Under the pieces are notes generated by a model. That model saw only the letters and a program-made list of their open reading frames with translations, ran no database searches and had not been told where the DNA came from. Shown here one piece after another: positions 53,187 to 63,403 of a stretch of DNA of 64,000 bases. Every line of letters begins with the position of its first letter. The first letter of the stretch is position 1. Source of the DNA: Paraburkholderia phenoliruptrix (GTDB lineage: Bacteria; Pseudomonadota; Gammaproteobacteria; Burkholderiales; Burkholderiaceae); assembly GCF_019511605.1 (NCBI RefSeq), contig NZ_JAEUAV010000003.1, forward strand, positions 124,001 through 188,000, written 5' to 3'. A program made the position numbers and the translations under genes.

Positions 53187-53702
53187 GACGGTTCCTTATC
53201 CTGTTCCTGTTTCCAGTACCTGACCTTCAAGTGGTGAGGCGCTGCTTTTAGATCCGAACTCTTGGAAGCGATTGCCCAAGAGCGCAAAAGTGTCGAAAAA
53301 CGATCGAACTACGCGAAGGCGGGCCGGTGTGCGCGGCGCCATGTTCCGGCGTATCCGAAGGACGTGGCGGGTAACTTACTGCAACCTCGTTCCTGCCAAC
53401 CTTGACCGCCTCCGGAAGCCGTCCGAGAACTGAGCGAGCTTCGAAACCGGCGATTATAGCAACAAAATCAGGGACGTGGCAACGGAAATGCGCTGCCCGG
53501 CGCTCCCGCCCGCGGCGGAGCCGGCGCCCGCGGTGTGACCGGCTTGGGCGTCATGCATTCCCTAAACCTTCCCGGCCGCGTGGGCGCGCGCACTAAAAGC
53601 AGCGAAAATCGCCGATCGCGCCGAACGTCTGCACAGTAAACCGGTCCGAATCGCTTCCTGGCTCGTCGTCCGCATTCGCGGCACCCTTATAATAAGCGCC
53701 CC
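53187..53702. other. Divergent intergenic region between rpsT and murJ
   Basis: 516 bases with no supported gene. It holds the rpsT promoter and leader on the minus strand and the murJ promoter at the right end (TATAAT at 53688-53693). S20 is often regulated at its leader, so the long untranslated 5' region may carry that control, but no specific structure was identified. Confidence 0.55.
53688..53693 (+). promoter_or_regulatory. Candidate murJ -10 element very close to the start codon
   Basis: A consensus TATAAT ends nine bases before the murJ ATG at 53703. With a start site 6-8 bases downstream of the -10, the mRNA would begin within about three bases of the ATG. No Shine-Dalgarno is present (AATAAGCGCCCC before ATG). 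The -35 region (GTCGTC at 53665-53670) is weak. Confidence 0.5.
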
Positions 53703-55253
53703 ATGAATCTATTCCGAGCCCTGCTGACGGTCAGCGGCTTCACGCTGTTGTCACGCGTGACCGGACTGGCCCGCGAAACGCTGATCGCCCGCGCGTTCGG
53801 CGCCAGTCAATACACTGACGCGTTCTACGTCGCCTTTCGCATTCCCAACCTGCTGCGCCGCATTTCCGCCGAAGGCGCGTTTTCGCAGGCCTTCGTGCCC
53901 ATTCTCGCCGAGTTCAAGAACCAGCAGGGGCACGACGCCACCAAGGCGCTGGTCGACGCCACTTCGACGGTGCTCGCCTGGGCGCTTGCGGCGCTTTCGA
54001 TCGTCGGCGTGCTGGGCGCGTCGGGCGTGGTGTTCGTGGTGGCGTCGGGCCTCGCCCACGAGGGTCAGGCGTACGCGCTCGCCGTCGCCATGACGCGCAT
54101 CATGTTCCCGTACATCATCTTCATTTCGCTGACGTCGCTCGCGTCCGGCGTGCTGAACACGTACAAGAACTTCTCGCTGCCTGCGTTCGCGCCGGTGCTG
54201 CTGAACGTGGCGTTCATCGTCGCCGCCGTGTTCGTCGCGCCGCACATGCACACGCCGGTCTATGCGCTTGCGTGGGCGGTGATCGCCGGCGGGCTGTTGC
54301 AATTCCTCGTGCAGTTGCCCGGATTGAAGAAGATCGACATGGTGCCGCGCATCGGCTTCAATCCGCTGCGCGCGCTCGCGCATCGGGGCGTGAAGCGCGT
54401 TTTGTGGAAGATGGTGCCGGCCATGTTCGCTGTCTCCGTCGCGCAGATCAGCCTCATCATCAATACGAATATCGCGTCGCGCATTGGTCCAGGCGCCGTG
54501 TCGTGGATCAATTACGCTGACCGGCTAATGGAGTTCCCAACCGCGCTGCTCGGCGTGGCGCTCGGCACGATCCTGTTGCCGAGTCTTTCGAAGGCACACG
54601 TCGACGCCGATCCGCACGAATATTCGTCGCTGCTCGACTGGGGCTTGCGCGTCACGTTTCTTCTGGCGGGCCCGAGCGCCGTGGCGCTGTTTTTCTTCGC
54701 GCAGCCGCTGACGGCCACGCTGTTCCACTACGGCAAGTTCGACGGCCATGCCGTGGTGATGGTGGGCCGCGCGCTTGCGGCCTACGGCATCGGCCTGATC
54801 GGCATCATTCTCGTCAAGATTCTCGCGCCCGGCTTCTACGCGAAGCAGGACATCAAGACACCCGTGAAGATCGGCATTGGCGTGCTGGTTCTCACGCAGT
54901 TGAGCAACTATGTGTTCGTGCCGATCTTCGCGCACGCAGGGCTCACGCTGAGCATCGGGCTCGGCGCTTGCGGCAACGCGTTGTTGCTGTTCCTCGGGCT
55001 GCGCAAGCGCGGCATCTACACGCCGTCGCGCGGCTGGCTCAAGTTCTTCGTGCAATTGCTGGGCGCGTGTCTCGTACTGGCGGGCACGATGCGCTGGCTG
55101 TCGCAGAGCTTCGACTGGATCGGCATGCATGAGCGGCCGCTCGACCGCATCGCGCTGCTGGCTGCCTGCCTCGTGCTGTTCGCAGCGCTATATTTCGGTA
55201 TGCTTTGGCTGATGGGCTTCAAGTACGCGTATTTCAAAAGGCGAGTGAAGTGA
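53703..55253 (+). CDS. murJ: Lipid II flippase MurJ
   Basis: 516-residue polytopic inner-membrane flippase of peptidoglycan lipid II, MOP superfamily, about 14 membrane segments. VSGFTLLSRVTGLARETLIA is the usual start, with FRIPNLLRRISAEGAFSQAFVP and SLINTN-like helices (ISLIINTNIASRIGPGAVSWINYADRL) following. The stop overlaps a GTG of the next gene. It may be a leaderless transcript. Confidence 0.96.
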   Translation: MNLFRALLTVSGFTLLSRVTGLARETLIARAFGASQYTDAFYVAFRIPNLLRRISAEGAFSQAFVPILAEFKNQQGHDATKALVDATSTVLAWALAALSIVGVLGASGVVFVVASGLAHEGQAYALAVAMTRIMFPYIIFISLTSLASGVLNTYKNFSLPAFAPVLLNVAFIVAAVFVAPHMHTPVYALAWAVIAGGLLQFLVQLPGLKKIDMVPRIGFNPLRALAHRGVKRVLWKMVPAMFAVSVAQISLIINTNIASRIGPGAVSWINYADRLMEFPTALLGVALGTILLPSLSKAHVDADPHEYSSLLDWGLRVTFLLAGPSAVALFFFAQPLTATLFHYGKFDGHAVVMVGRALAAYGIGLIGIILVKILAPGFYAKQDIKTPVKIGIGVLVLTQLSNYVFVPIFAHAGLTLSIGLGACGNALLLFLGLRKRGIYTPSRGWLKFFVQLLGACLVLAGTMRWLSQSFDWIGMHERPLDRIALLAACLVLFAALYFGMLWLMGFKYAYFKRRVK

Positions 55254-55258
55254 CTACG

Positions 55259-56101
55259 ATGACGCGGGTTCTCGACTATTTCAGCACGCTCGTCGCCGAA
55301 GACGACAGTTTGCCGTTGACCGAGGCGGCACTCTCGCTTGCGCAGGACGCTTACCCGGACCTCGATCTGCAAGGCACGCTGGCCGAGATCGACGAACTGG
55401 TCTTGCGCCTGCAGCGCCGCATGCCGGACGACGCAGACATTCGCCAGAAGGTCGGCATTCTGAACCGGTTCTTCTTCCGCGAATTGGGTTTCGCGAGCAA
55501 TCTGAACGACTATTACGATCCCGACAACAGCCACCTGAATGCGGTGCTCAAGCGCCGCCGCGGCATTCCGATTTCGCTCGCAGTGCTGTATCTGGAAATG
55601 GCGGAGCAGGTCGGCATTCCGGCGCGCGGCGTGTCGTTTCCGGGCCATTTCCTGCTGCGCGTCACTACACCCGACGGCGACGTCATGCTCGACCCCACCA
55701 GCGGACATTCGCTGTCGGAGTCCGAAATGGTCGACATGCTCGAGCCCTACGTGGCGTCGGCCGGCGAGTCGGTGAGCAGGGCGCTGCGCATGCTGCTGCA
55801 GCCGGCTACGCGGCGCGAGATCATTGCGCGAATGTTGCGCAACCTGAAGTCGACGTATTTGCAGACCGAGCGCTGGCAGCGCCTGCTGGCCGTGCAGCAG
55901 CGCCTCGTGATTCTGCTGCCTGAAAGTATCGAAGAGATTCGCGACCGTGGCTTCGCCTACGCGCGCCTCGACTACTTGCGTCCGGCGCTGGAAGACCTCG
56001 AGCGTTACCTCGGTGAATGCCCGGACGCGGAAGACGCGACCGTCGTCGAATCGCAGTTGCAGGAGTTGCGTCAGCGCACGCAGCATAACGACCGCGACTA
56101 G
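55259..56101 (+). CDS. SirB1-family protein (transglutaminase-like fold with TPR tail)
   Basis: 280-residue protein with an N-terminal transglutaminase-like domain (RFFFRELGFASNLNDYYDPDNSHLNAVLKRRRGIPISLAVLY, about 80-120) and helical repeats at the C-terminus (RLLAVQQRLVILLPESIEEIRDRGFAYARLDYLRPALEDLERYL). The family name is SirB1/DUF2083-like; molecular function is unclear. ATG 55259 was chosen. A GTG at 55250 overlapping the murJ stop (GTGA) would add three residues and is a real alternative. A perfect 12-bp-stem terminator follows. Confidence 0.88.
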   Translation: MTRVLDYFSTLVAEDDSLPLTEAALSLAQDAYPDLDLQGTLAEIDELVLRLQRRMPDDADIRQKVGILNRFFFRELGFASNLNDYYDPDNSHLNAVLKRRRGIPISLAVLYLEMAEQVGIPARGVSFPGHFLLRVTTPDGDVMLDPTSGHSLSESEMVDMLEPYVASAGESVSRALRMLLQPATRREIIARMLRNLKSTYLQTERWQRLLAVQQRLVILLPESIEEIRDRGFAYARLDYLRPALEDLERYLGECPDAEDATVVESQLQELRQRTQHNDRD

Positions 56102-56141
56102 CAAGCAGCATTGGCGGCTGCGCAACGCCTCCTCACAACAG

Positions 56142-56175
56142 AACGCCTGCACATGATCCGTGTGCAGGCGTTTTT
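56142..56175 (+). terminator. Rho-independent terminator after the SirB1-like gene
   Basis: AACGCCTGCACA pairs perfectly with TGTGCAGGCGTT, with a 7-base loop, and a run of five T from 56171. It ends the murJ operon. Confidence 0.92.
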
Positions 56176-56233
56176 CATGCGTGCGGCGGGCATCGCGCTG
56201 CGCACCGGCAAACTACGCGCGGTGCCCCGAGGA

Positions 56234-56992
56234 TTACTTCGGCTGCATGCGGATCGCGCCGTCGAGACGGATCACCTCGCCATTGAGCATCGGGTTGTCG
56301 AAAATCTGCTTGGCGAGCATCGCATATTCGGCCGGTTTGCCAAGGCGCGGCGGGAACGGCACCATCGCGCCGAGCGCGTCCTGCACCTCTTGCGGCATGC
56401 CGAGCAGCATCGGCGTTTCGAAGATGCCCGGCGCAATCGTCATTACGCGGATCGCGTTGCGCGAGAGGTCGCGGGCGATGGGCAGCGTCATGCCGACCAC
56501 GCCGCCTTTGGAGGCCGCGTAGGCCGCCTGACCGATCTGGCCATCATAGGCCGCCACGGACGCCGTGTTGATGATCACGCCGCGCTCGCCGTTGGCGTTG
56601 GGCTCGTTCTTCGACATGGCAGCGGCCGCGAGGCGAATCATGTTGAAAGTGCCGATCAGATTGATCGAGATGGTGCGCGCAAACGAGTCGAGCGGATGCG
56701 GGCCGTCCTTGCCGACTGTCTTCGCGGCGGGCGCAACGCCCGCGCAATTCACGAGGCCGCGCAGCGTGCCGAGCTTCGTGGCCGCTTCGACGGCGCGTGT
56801 CGCGTCGTCTTCGCGGCTCACGTCGCACTTCACGAACACGCCGCCGAGTTCTTTGGCAAGCGCCTCGCCCGCGTCCTGGTTCAGATCGGCGAGCACCACC
56901 TTGCCGCCGTTCTCCGCGAGAAGACGCGCGGTGGCGGCTCCGAGGCCCGAGGCGCCGCCAGTGATCAGGAATGCGTTGTCACGAATCTCCAT
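56234..56992 (-). CDS. SDR-family 3-hydroxyacyl-CoA dehydrogenase (HSD17B10-like)
   Basis: 252-residue classical short-chain dehydrogenase. The cofactor site is [17 protein letters not shown] with acidic D in VLADLNQ (NAD+), [11 protein letters not shown] marks the N-N-A-G region, and the active site is [25 protein letters not shown]. The block [19 protein letters not shown] resembles type II 3-hydroxyacyl-CoA/17-beta-hydroxysteroid dehydrogenases (HSD10). ATG 56992 has GGAG upstream. It likely acts in branched fatty-acid or isoleucine breakdown; that role is inferred. It lies downstream of adk, beyond a terminator. Confidence 0.9.
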   Translation of the reverse strand: MEIRDNAFLITGGASGLGAATARLLAENGGKVVLADLNQDAGEALAKELGGVFVKCDVSREDDATRAVEAATKLGTLRGLVNCAGVAPAAKTVGKDGPHPLDSFARTISINLIGTFNMIRLAAAAMSKNEPNANGERGVIINTASVAAYDGQIGQAAYAASKGGVVGMTLPIARDLSRNAIRVMTIAPGIFETPMLLGMPQEVQDALGAMVPFPPRLGKPAEYAMLAKQIFDNPMLNGEVIRLDGAIRMQPK

Positions 56993-57113
56993 CTCTGCTC
57001 CTTTCGTTGATACGGTAAGTAACGTCCAGATCGAATAGCCTGTCGATGCACGATGATCCCACATCGTCATCGCGCGAGAGAAAATTAAAACGACCGTGCC
57101 GAACGCCATAAAA

Positions 57114-57138
57114 AAACCCGCCGGGTGAGGGCGGGTTT
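57114..57138 (-). terminator. Rho-independent terminator of adk
   Basis: AAACCCGCC and GGCGGGTTT form a 9-bp stem with loop GGGTGAG. The A-run at its left (57110-57116) is a T-run on the adk strand. It is followed immediately, on the right, by a 12-bp tandem repeat. Confidence 0.88.
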
Positions 57139-57139
57139 C

Positions 57140-57211
57140 TTTGGCACTGCGTTTGGCACTGCGTTTGCCACTGCATTTGGCACTGCATTTGCCACTGTCG
57201 TCGGCACTGCA
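57140..57211. repeat. 12-bp tandem repeat TTTGGCACTGCG, six copies
   Basis: Six 12-base units follow one another from 57140: two TTTGGCACTGCG, then TTTGCCACTGCA, TTTGGCACTGCA, TTTGCCACTGTC and GTCGGCACTGCA. The array fills the space between the adk stop and its terminator. Confidence 0.9.
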
Positions 57212-57252
57212 TTAGCGCAGCCAAGACTGCGGGCGTTGCGTTGCTTGGTGGA

Positions 57253-58104
<852 letters not shown>

Positions 58105-58125
58105 TTATGCCATGGGTTTTTGCGC

Positions 58126-58926
58126 TCAAGACCCGAATAAAGCCCGCACACGTGCGAGATCCGCGGGGGTGTCCACGCCCGGAAGCGGCATGTCTCGTGT
58201 GACGAGAACCGCGATACGCTCGCCATGCCACATTGCGCGCAATTGCTCGAGTGCCTCGACCTGCTCGATTGGAGAAATGGCGAGATCGGGATAGCTGCGC
58301 AGGAACCTGGCCCGATACGCATACAAGCCGATATGCCGATAAACCACGGCGGGCGCGGGCGGCACCGGCATGGACGCGACGTCGGGCCAGTGCGGCTGGT
58401 AGGCGTCGCGTGCCCACGGAATCGGTGCGCGCGAGAAGTACAGCGCGACCCCGTGCGCATCCAGCACGACTTTCACTACGTTCGGGTTGAAGATTTCCGC
58501 GGCATCCGCGATGGGATGCGCGGCGGTGGCGATTGCGCAATGGCTGGCCGCCGCGAGGTGCGACGCAACGCCGCGCACCAGCGACGGGTCGATCAGCGGC
58601 TCATCGCCTTGCACATTGACCACGATCGTTTCGTCGCTCCAGCCGAATTGCGACGCGACTTCCGCGAGACGGTCCGTGCCCGACGGATGATCGGCGCGTG
58701 TCAATACCGCTTCGAAGCCATGCTCGCGGGCGGCATCGAGCACCGACTGCGCGTCCGAGGCGATCAACACCTGTTGTGCGCCGGACTCGCGCGCGCGCTC
58801 GGCGACCCGCACCACCATCGGCTTGCCGCCGATGTCGGCGAGCGGCTTGTTGGGCAGACGCGTCGACGCGAGGCGCGCCGGCACGACGGCAATGAATGGA
58901 GGCGTGGCGGTGGTGGTGTGGTTCAT
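58126..58926 (-). CDS. kdsB: 3-deoxy-manno-octulosonate cytidylyltransferase
   Basis: 266-residue CMP-KDO synthetase, activating KDO with CTP for lipopolysaccharide core synthesis. The opening [25 protein letters not shown] and [13 protein letters not shown] are diagnostic, with [12 protein letters not shown] giving the metal/CTP site. It follows lpxK and the Trm112-like gene on the same strand, a typical lipid A/KDO set. The region before its ATG is repeat-rich and lacks a strong ribosome site. Confidence 0.97.
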   Translation of the reverse strand: MNHTTTATPPFIAVVPARLASTRLPNKPLADIGGKPMVVRVAERARESGAQQVLIASDAQSVLDAAREHGFEAVLTRADHPSGTDRLAEVASQFGWSDETIVVNVQGDEPLIDPSLVRGVASHLAAASHCAIATAAHPIADAAEIFNPNVVKVVLDAHGVALYFSRAPIPWARDAYQPHWPDVASMPVPPAPAVVYRHIGLYAYRARFLRSYPDLAISPIEQVEALEQLRAMWHGERIAVLVTRDMPLPGVDTPADLARVRALFGS

Positions 58927-59075
58927 CGCGCAGATGAGTGGAGAAGTGAAGTGAGAATAGGTCAGGCTGTGCGTGAGAGGATGGCAATGACGCGGGAGCC
59001 GGCAATGGAATCAGCAACGGTGACAATGGTCAGGGCCGCCGAGGGTCGACAAGTTGGCCAGGGAGCGACGAGCCG

Positions 59076-59102
59076 CTGGCTAACCACTGGCTAACCACTG
59101 GC
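59076..59102. repeat. 11-bp direct repeat CTGGCTAACCA, two and a half copies
   Basis: CTGGCTAACCA at 59076-59086 and 59087-59097 are identical and a partial CTGGC follows. It is noncoding. Confidence 0.8.
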
Positions 59103-59125
59103 CCGCTGGTCGCAGGGGAGACCGC

Positions 59126-59164
59126 CGGTAGTACATCGGCAGCAGAGCGGTAATACACCGGCAG
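59126..59164. repeat. 17-bp imperfect direct repeat with 22-bp period
   Basis: CGGTAGTACATCGGCAG (59126-59142) and CGGTAATACACCGGCAG (59148-59164) match at 15 of 17 positions. The centre-to-centre distance of 22 bases is two helical turns. It could be a pair of protein sites or a leftover duplication. Confidence 0.7.
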
Positions 59165-59300
59165 TGTCCCAACAGGCAAGAGGCTCTGCCGCGCGGCGCC
59201 GCTCGATAAGGCCGATCTACGCCGTTGGCTTCGCCGCCCTTTTAGCCGAGGGTGGAGGGCCGCCAACGTGAGCCAGTCGCGCGCGCTCGCCGGCTCCGCT

Positions 59301-59504
59301 TCAGGCCACCGAGCCCGGATTGAGATCGACAGGCGTGCCTTCGACCGTCTGCCGCGCCTCGTCGACCAGCATGACGGGAATACCGTCGCGGATCGGGTAC
59401 GCGAGCTTGTCGGCGTTGCAGATCAGCTCCTGCGCGGAACGGTCGTAGCTGAGCGGGCCCTTGCAGATCGGGCAGACGAGGATTTCAAGCAGGCGAGCGT
59501 CCAC
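59301..59504 (-). CDS. Trm112-family small protein (YcaR-like)
   Basis: 67-residue Trm112-type zinc-finger-like protein: it starts [20 protein letters not shown], with one CxxC pair, and has the conserved [24 protein letters not shown] at 59504 is the likely start: GGAG lies 7 bases before it, and a TTG at 59519 is less likely. It overlaps the lpxK stop by 20 bases. The function of bacterial members is not settled; partners among methyltransferases are known in other domains of life. Confidence 0.9.
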   Translation of the reverse strand: MDARLLEILVCPICKGPLSYDRSAQELICNADKLAYPIRDGIPVMLVDEARQTVEGTPVDLNPGSVA

Positions 59505-60501
59505 GGACTTTCTCCACAACTAATGCAATGAGGCGATGATCGAGCGCGGCTTCGACGGGAACAACCCAGATGCGCGCGTCGCGCCAGGACCCTAATTTTA
59601 CCGCATCCTTTTCCGTGATCAGGATCGCGTCGGCGTCGGCATCCGTAAAAGGATTGCGCTCGAACGCGTAGTGATCGGGCAGCGCGCGCGTTTGCGGCGC
59701 GAGGCCGGCGGCGCGCAGCGTGGCGAAAAAGCGCTCCGGCGCGCCTATACCGGCGGCGGCCAGCACGCGCTCGCCGCTGAACTGCGCGAGCGGCCGGCGC
59801 AACGCGGGATTCTCCAGATGCCACGCGTCCGCCGGCGCCAGTTGCAAGGCAAACGTGTTGGGCCACGCGGGCAGCGTTCTGGCGTATGGGTCGTTGATCA
59901 GCGTGGCGTCGCGGCGGCGCGAGAGCGGCTCGCGCAACGGACCGGCCGGCAGCAGAAAACCGTTGCCGCCCAGCCGATGATCGAACACGACCAGCTCCGC
60001 ATCGCGCGCGAGCCGGTAATGCTGCAGGCCGTCGTCGCTGACGATCACGTCGACGTCCTCATGCGCCGCGCACAGCGCTTCGGCAGCCGCCACGCGGTCC
60101 GGGCACACCCACACCGGCGCGCCGGTGCGACGCGAGATGAGCAAAGGTTCGTCGCCGCCGACGTTGGCCGCCGACGCGGGCGTGACCGGCGTCGGCGTCT
60201 TCACGCGCGCGCCATAGCCGCGCGATACGACGCCGGGGTTGAAGCCCGCGCCGCGCAACGCTTCGACGAGCGCAATCACGGTCGGCGTCTTGCCTGTGCC
60301 GCCGACGGTCACATTGCCCACCACCACGACAGGCACGCCCACGCGCACCGACTTCAACCAGCCGAGCGAGAAGGCGGCGCGGCGGGCGGCGGCGATGGCG
60401 CCGAACACACAGGCGAGCGGCGTGAGCGACCAGGCAAGCGGCCCGCGCTGTTGCCACTCGCGCGCCATACGCGTTTCCAGACGATCGAAAATTGAGCTCA
60501 T
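59485..60501 (-). CDS. lpxK: Tetraacyldisaccharide 4'-kinase
   Basis: 338-residue membrane-associated kinase that phosphorylates the 4' position of the lipid A disaccharide. The P-loop is [18 protein letters not shown], followed by [26 protein letters not shown] and [22 protein letters not shown] 60501 begins the membrane-anchored N-terminus. A GTG-start Trm112-like gene overlaps its end. The exbB/exbD genes often found before lpxK are not present. Confidence 0.96.
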   Translation of the reverse strand: MSSIFDRLETRMAREWQQRGPLAWSLTPLACVFGAIAAARRAAFSLGWLKSVRVGVPVVVVGNVTVGGTGKTPTVIALVEALRGAGFNPGVVSRGYGARVKTPTPVTPASAANVGGDEPLLISRRTGAPVWVCPDRVAAAEALCAAHEDVDVIVSDDGLQHYRLARDAELVVFDHRLGGNGFLLPAGPLREPLSRRRDATLINDPYARTLPAWPNTFALQLAPADAWHLENPALRRPLAQFSGERVLAAAGIGAPERFFATLRAAGLAPQTRALPDHYAFERNPFTDADADAILITEKDAVKLGSWRDARIWVVPVEAALDHRLIALVVEKVRGRSPA

Positions 60502-60962
60502 CGGCAAGCCGGGAGAGCGGGCGGCGCACTGGTCGCGGGTCGTCGCGAGGGCAGCGGCGTGAAAGCGCCAGGGGCAATACGCGGGACAGGCATCAGCGCG
60601 ATTCTCCGGACGGTCGAATAATGAGGCACAAGGTAAGGGGAAAGGGGCGGCGGGGCCGCGGGTCGGCAGTGAGTTTCCGCCATTCTCCTGCTGCCAACGT
60701 TGCCGCGGGCGTTTCGCGCTGCGCGGCATGCGGCTTTCCCTTACTGTCGAACCCGCCACTCTAGCGCGCACGCGTCCCTCGCCGCAAGTCGCCGACCGGG
60801 CGTCCTATGCACCCCCGTTGCCGCGCGACCCTTCGGCTGCCTGTGGATAACTTTGTGGAGAACCGGCCCGCCGTAAGGCTGCGAGGGCCGTTGCAAGCCA
60901 ATCGCATCGGTGGCGGGTTTCCATGATCACGGTTAAATCGCATATAAATCAAAGGGATGCCT
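60502..60962. other. Divergent intergenic region between lpxK and xseA
   Basis: About 460 bases with no supported gene. It should hold the lpxK promoter (minus strand). Near the right end it becomes A/T-rich (TTAAATCGCATATAAATC at 60933-60950), a plausible promoter zone for the small ORF and xseA. No recognised operator. Confidence 0.5.
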
Positions 60963-61112
60963 ATGTTTTACGTAGTCGCGCCAGACCTGTGGCGGAATCT
61001 GTCTTGCCAGTCCCGCCATGTGGACACTTTTAACAATCTGCGCGTGGCGCTGGACGCCAATGGCCGCTCGGTCTATCGTCTGTCCGGCCAGTCACAACCC
61101 GTATTCGCATGA
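60963..61112 (+). CDS. Small ORF (49 residues) coupled to xseA, unrecognised
   Basis: A 49-codon frame begins at ATG 60963 with AAAGGG six bases upstream and stops at a TGA that overlaps the xseA ATG (ATGA), the pattern of translational coupling. A second in-frame ATG at 60957 would add two residues. The peptide starts [19 protein letters not shown] and ends PVFA; it is neither a clear signal peptide nor strongly hydrophobic. I do not recognise a family. It could be a real small protein, a leader peptide regulating xseA, or a chance frame; the ribosome site and the overlap argue for translation. Confidence 0.5.
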   Translation: MFYVVAPDLWRNLSCQSRHVDTFNNLRVALDANGRSVYRLSGQSQPVFA

Positions 61113-62488
61113 ATTCCGACAGTCCCTTTACCTCGTCGACGCTGCCGGGCGGCGAAGTCGTCGTTCCCGTTTCCGCTCTCAATCGCGCGATCGGCAGCAT
61201 GCTCGAACGCTCGTTTCCGCTCGTGTGGGTAGCGGGCGAAGTCTCAAACTTCACGCGCGCCGCGAGCGGCCACTGGTATTTCTCGATCAAGGACGCGCAG
61301 GCGCAAATGCGCTGCGTGATGTTCCGCGGCCGTGCGCAGTACGCCGAGTTCATGCCGAAAGAAGGCGACCGGATCGAAGTGCGGGCGCTCGTCACGATGT
61401 ACGAGCCGCGTGGCGAGTTGCAACTGAATGTGGAAGCCGTGCGGCGGACCGGCCAGGGTCGTCTGTACGAAGCGTTTTTGCGGCTGAAGGCGCAGCTCGA
61501 AGCCGAGGGGCTATTCGCCGCGGAGCGCAAGCGCGCGTTGCCGTCGCATCCGCGCGCGATTGGTATCGTGACGTCGTTACAGGCCGCGGCGCTGCGCGAC
61601 GTGCTCACGACGCTGTCACGCCGCGCGCCGCATATTCCGGTGATCGTCTATCCCGCACCGGTGCAGGGGGCGGGGGCAAGCGTGAAGCTCGCCGCGATGG
61701 TCGAGGCGGCCAGTGCGCGGCGCGAGGTCGACGTGTTGATCGTATGCCGAGGCGGCGGTTCGATTGAGGACCTGTGGGCCTTCAACGAAGAAGTGCTTGC
61801 GCGCGCCATTGCGGAAAGCGCCATTCCGGTCGTGAGCGGCGTCGGTCACGAAACCGATTTCACGATCGCCGACTTCGCCGCCGACGTGCGCGCGCCTACG
61901 CCCACCGGCGCCGCGGAACTGGTGAGTCCGCAGCGCGTGCTGTTGTTGCGCGAACTCGACCAACGGCACGCCACGCTCGCGCGCGGCTTCGGCCGGATGA
62001 TGGAACGGCGCGCCCAGCAGCTCGACTGGCTTGCGCGCCGGCTAGTGTCGCCCGCCGAGCGTCTTGCGCGGCAACGCATGCATCTGCAGCAACTGAGCGC
62101 GCGGCTCACGTCGGCGGGCGCGCGGCCGGTACGCGATGCCCTAGCACGCTTTTCGCTGCTGCACATGCGCTGGCAGCGCTGGCGCCCTGACCTTGACGCG
62201 CATCGGGCGCGACTCGACGGTCTTGCGCAACGGCTGGATGCCGCGTTGCTGCGCCAGCATGAACGTCAGGTCGCCCGCATTGCCACGCTGTCGGCGCGTC
62301 TCGAAGTGCTCAGTCCGCAGCGCACCCTCGAGCGCGGCTATGCCGCGGTGCTCGATGCGCAGACGGGGCGCGCGGTGCGTGCGCCTGCGTCGCTGAAACC
62401 GGGACGTCGCCTGACCGTGCATCTTGCCGAGGGCGCCGCCGACGTTGCTTTGTCCGACGTTCAACCGCGTCTTGCCGATGGTTTCTGA
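61109..62488 (+). CDS. xseA: Exodeoxyribonuclease VII large subunit
   Basis: 459-residue large subunit of Exo VII, which degrades single-stranded DNA. The N-terminal OB fold is [27 protein letters not shown], and the catalytic domain includes [33 protein letters not shown] and [29 protein letters not shown] sequence; long coiled helices follow and the ending LERGYAAV is typical. The start overlaps a small ORF. The small subunit gene xseB is not next to it. Confidence 0.96.
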   Translation: MNSDSPFTSSTLPGGEVVVPVSALNRAIGSMLERSFPLVWVAGEVSNFTRAASGHWYFSIKDAQAQMRCVMFRGRAQYAEFMPKEGDRIEVRALVTMYEPRGELQLNVEAVRRTGQGRLYEAFLRLKAQLEAEGLFAAERKRALPSHPRAIGIVTSLQAAALRDVLTTLSRRAPHIPVIVYPAPVQGAGASVKLAAMVEAASARREVDVLIVCRGGGSIEDLWAFNEEVLARAIAESAIPVVSGVGHETDFTIADFAADVRAPTPTGAAELVSPQRVLLLRELDQRHATLARGFGRMMERRAQQLDWLARRLVSPAERLARQRMHLQQLSARLTSAGARPVRDALARFSLLHMRWQRWRPDLDAHRARLDGLAQRLDAALLRQHERQVARIATLSARLEVLSPQRTLERGYAAVLDAQTGRAVRAPASLKPGRRLTVHLAEGAADVALSDVQPRLADGF

Positions 62489-62636
62489 CAGCGCGTGAGC
62501 AGCGTGCGAATGAGATTGCGCACAAGCGCGCGTGCGTACTTTTGACTGCGCGACGCCGCTTGTGCCGGTTCTCGGCGAGCAGTAATTACGCGCTTTTTCG
62601 GGCCATTCGCCGCTGCCGGACATAAAGTCCGTTGGT

Positions 62637-62665
62637 TTGCGGGGTTATTCCAAGTCGCCTACAAT
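62637..62665 (+). promoter_or_regulatory. Likely sigma-70 promoter of sodB
   Basis: -35 TTGCGG (62637-62642) and -10 TACAAT (62660-62665) are separated by exactly 17 bases, giving transcription start near 62673 and a leader of about 55 bases before the sodB ATG. No operator was identified. Confidence 0.7.
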
Positions 62666-62727
62666 CGAGTGCTCTGAAGCGTTATCCGCAGACTCCCCAC
62701 AACAGATACAGACTGAAGGAAAGCACC

Positions 62728-63306
62728 ATGGAACATACGCTCCCGCCGCTGCCGTTCGCGAAAAACGCACTCGCTCCGCACATGTCGGAAGAGACGCTCG
62801 AGTTTCACTACGGCAAGCATCACCAGACCTATGTGACCAACCTGAACAATCTGATCAAGGGCACGGAGTTCGAGAACCTGTCGCTCGAAGAAATCGTGAA
62901 GAAGTCGTCGGGCGGCGTGTTCAATAACGCAGCTCAGGTGTGGAACCACACGTTCTTCTGGAACAGCCTGTCGCCGCAAGGTGGCGGCGCACCGACCGGC
63001 GCGCTGGCGGATGCGATCAACGCCAAGTGGGGCTCGTTCGACAAGTTCAAGGAAGAGTTTGCGAAGACCGCCATCGGCACGTTCGGCTCGGGTTGGGCAT
63101 GGCTCGTGAAGAAGGCAGACGGTTCGCTCGACCTGGTGTCCACGAGCAACGCGGCCACGCCGCTCACCACGGACGCCAAGGCGCTGCTGACCATCGACGT
63201 GTGGGAACACGCGTACTACATCGACTATCGCAATGCACGTCCGAAGTTTGTCGAGGCGTACTGGAACATCGTCAACTGGGAATTCGCAGCGAAGAACTTC
63301 GCTTGA
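62728..63306 (+). CDS. sodB: Superoxide dismutase (Fe)
   Basis: 192-residue iron-type superoxide dismutase. Metal ligands are His27 in [11 protein letters not shown], the His in [13 protein letters not shown], and Asp and His in [15 protein letters not shown]. The short GGG-rich segment after WNSLSPQ and the overall length fit the Fe rather than Mn branch, though metal choice cannot be proven from the sequence. AAGGA precedes the ATG. It is a single gene with its own promoter and terminator. Confidence 0.97.
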   Translation: MEHTLPPLPFAKNALAPHMSEETLEFHYGKHHQTYVTNLNNLIKGTEFENLSLEEIVKKSSGGVFNNAAQVWNHTFFWNSLSPQGGGAPTGALADAINAKWGSFDKFKEEFAKTAIGTFGSGWAWLVKKADGSLDLVSTSNAATPLTTDAKALLTIDVWEHAYYIDYRNARPKFVEAYWNIVNWEFAAKNFA

Positions 63307-63375
63307 TTGCTGGTGCCACAGATACGGGAGCGGAACGACGCGCTGTAATGTAGTTTCGAAACCGTAGTGGAAATG

Positions 63376-63403
63376 AAAGCCCTCCTTTGTGAGGGCTTTT
63401 TGT
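63376..63403 (+). terminator. Rho-independent terminator of sodB
   Basis: AAAGCCCTC pairs with GAGGGCTTT around a 6-base loop and is followed by TT-G-TTTTTT. It lies 70 bases after the sodB stop. Confidence 0.92.

Larger units (their letters stand above)
58927..59300. other. Repeat-containing gap between the Trm112-like gene and kdsB
   Basis: 374 bases with no supported gene. It contains direct repeats at 59076-59102 and 59126-59164, and no obvious terminator hairpin for the upstream genes. kdsB may be read through from lpxK or use its own promoter here. Confidence 0.5.
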
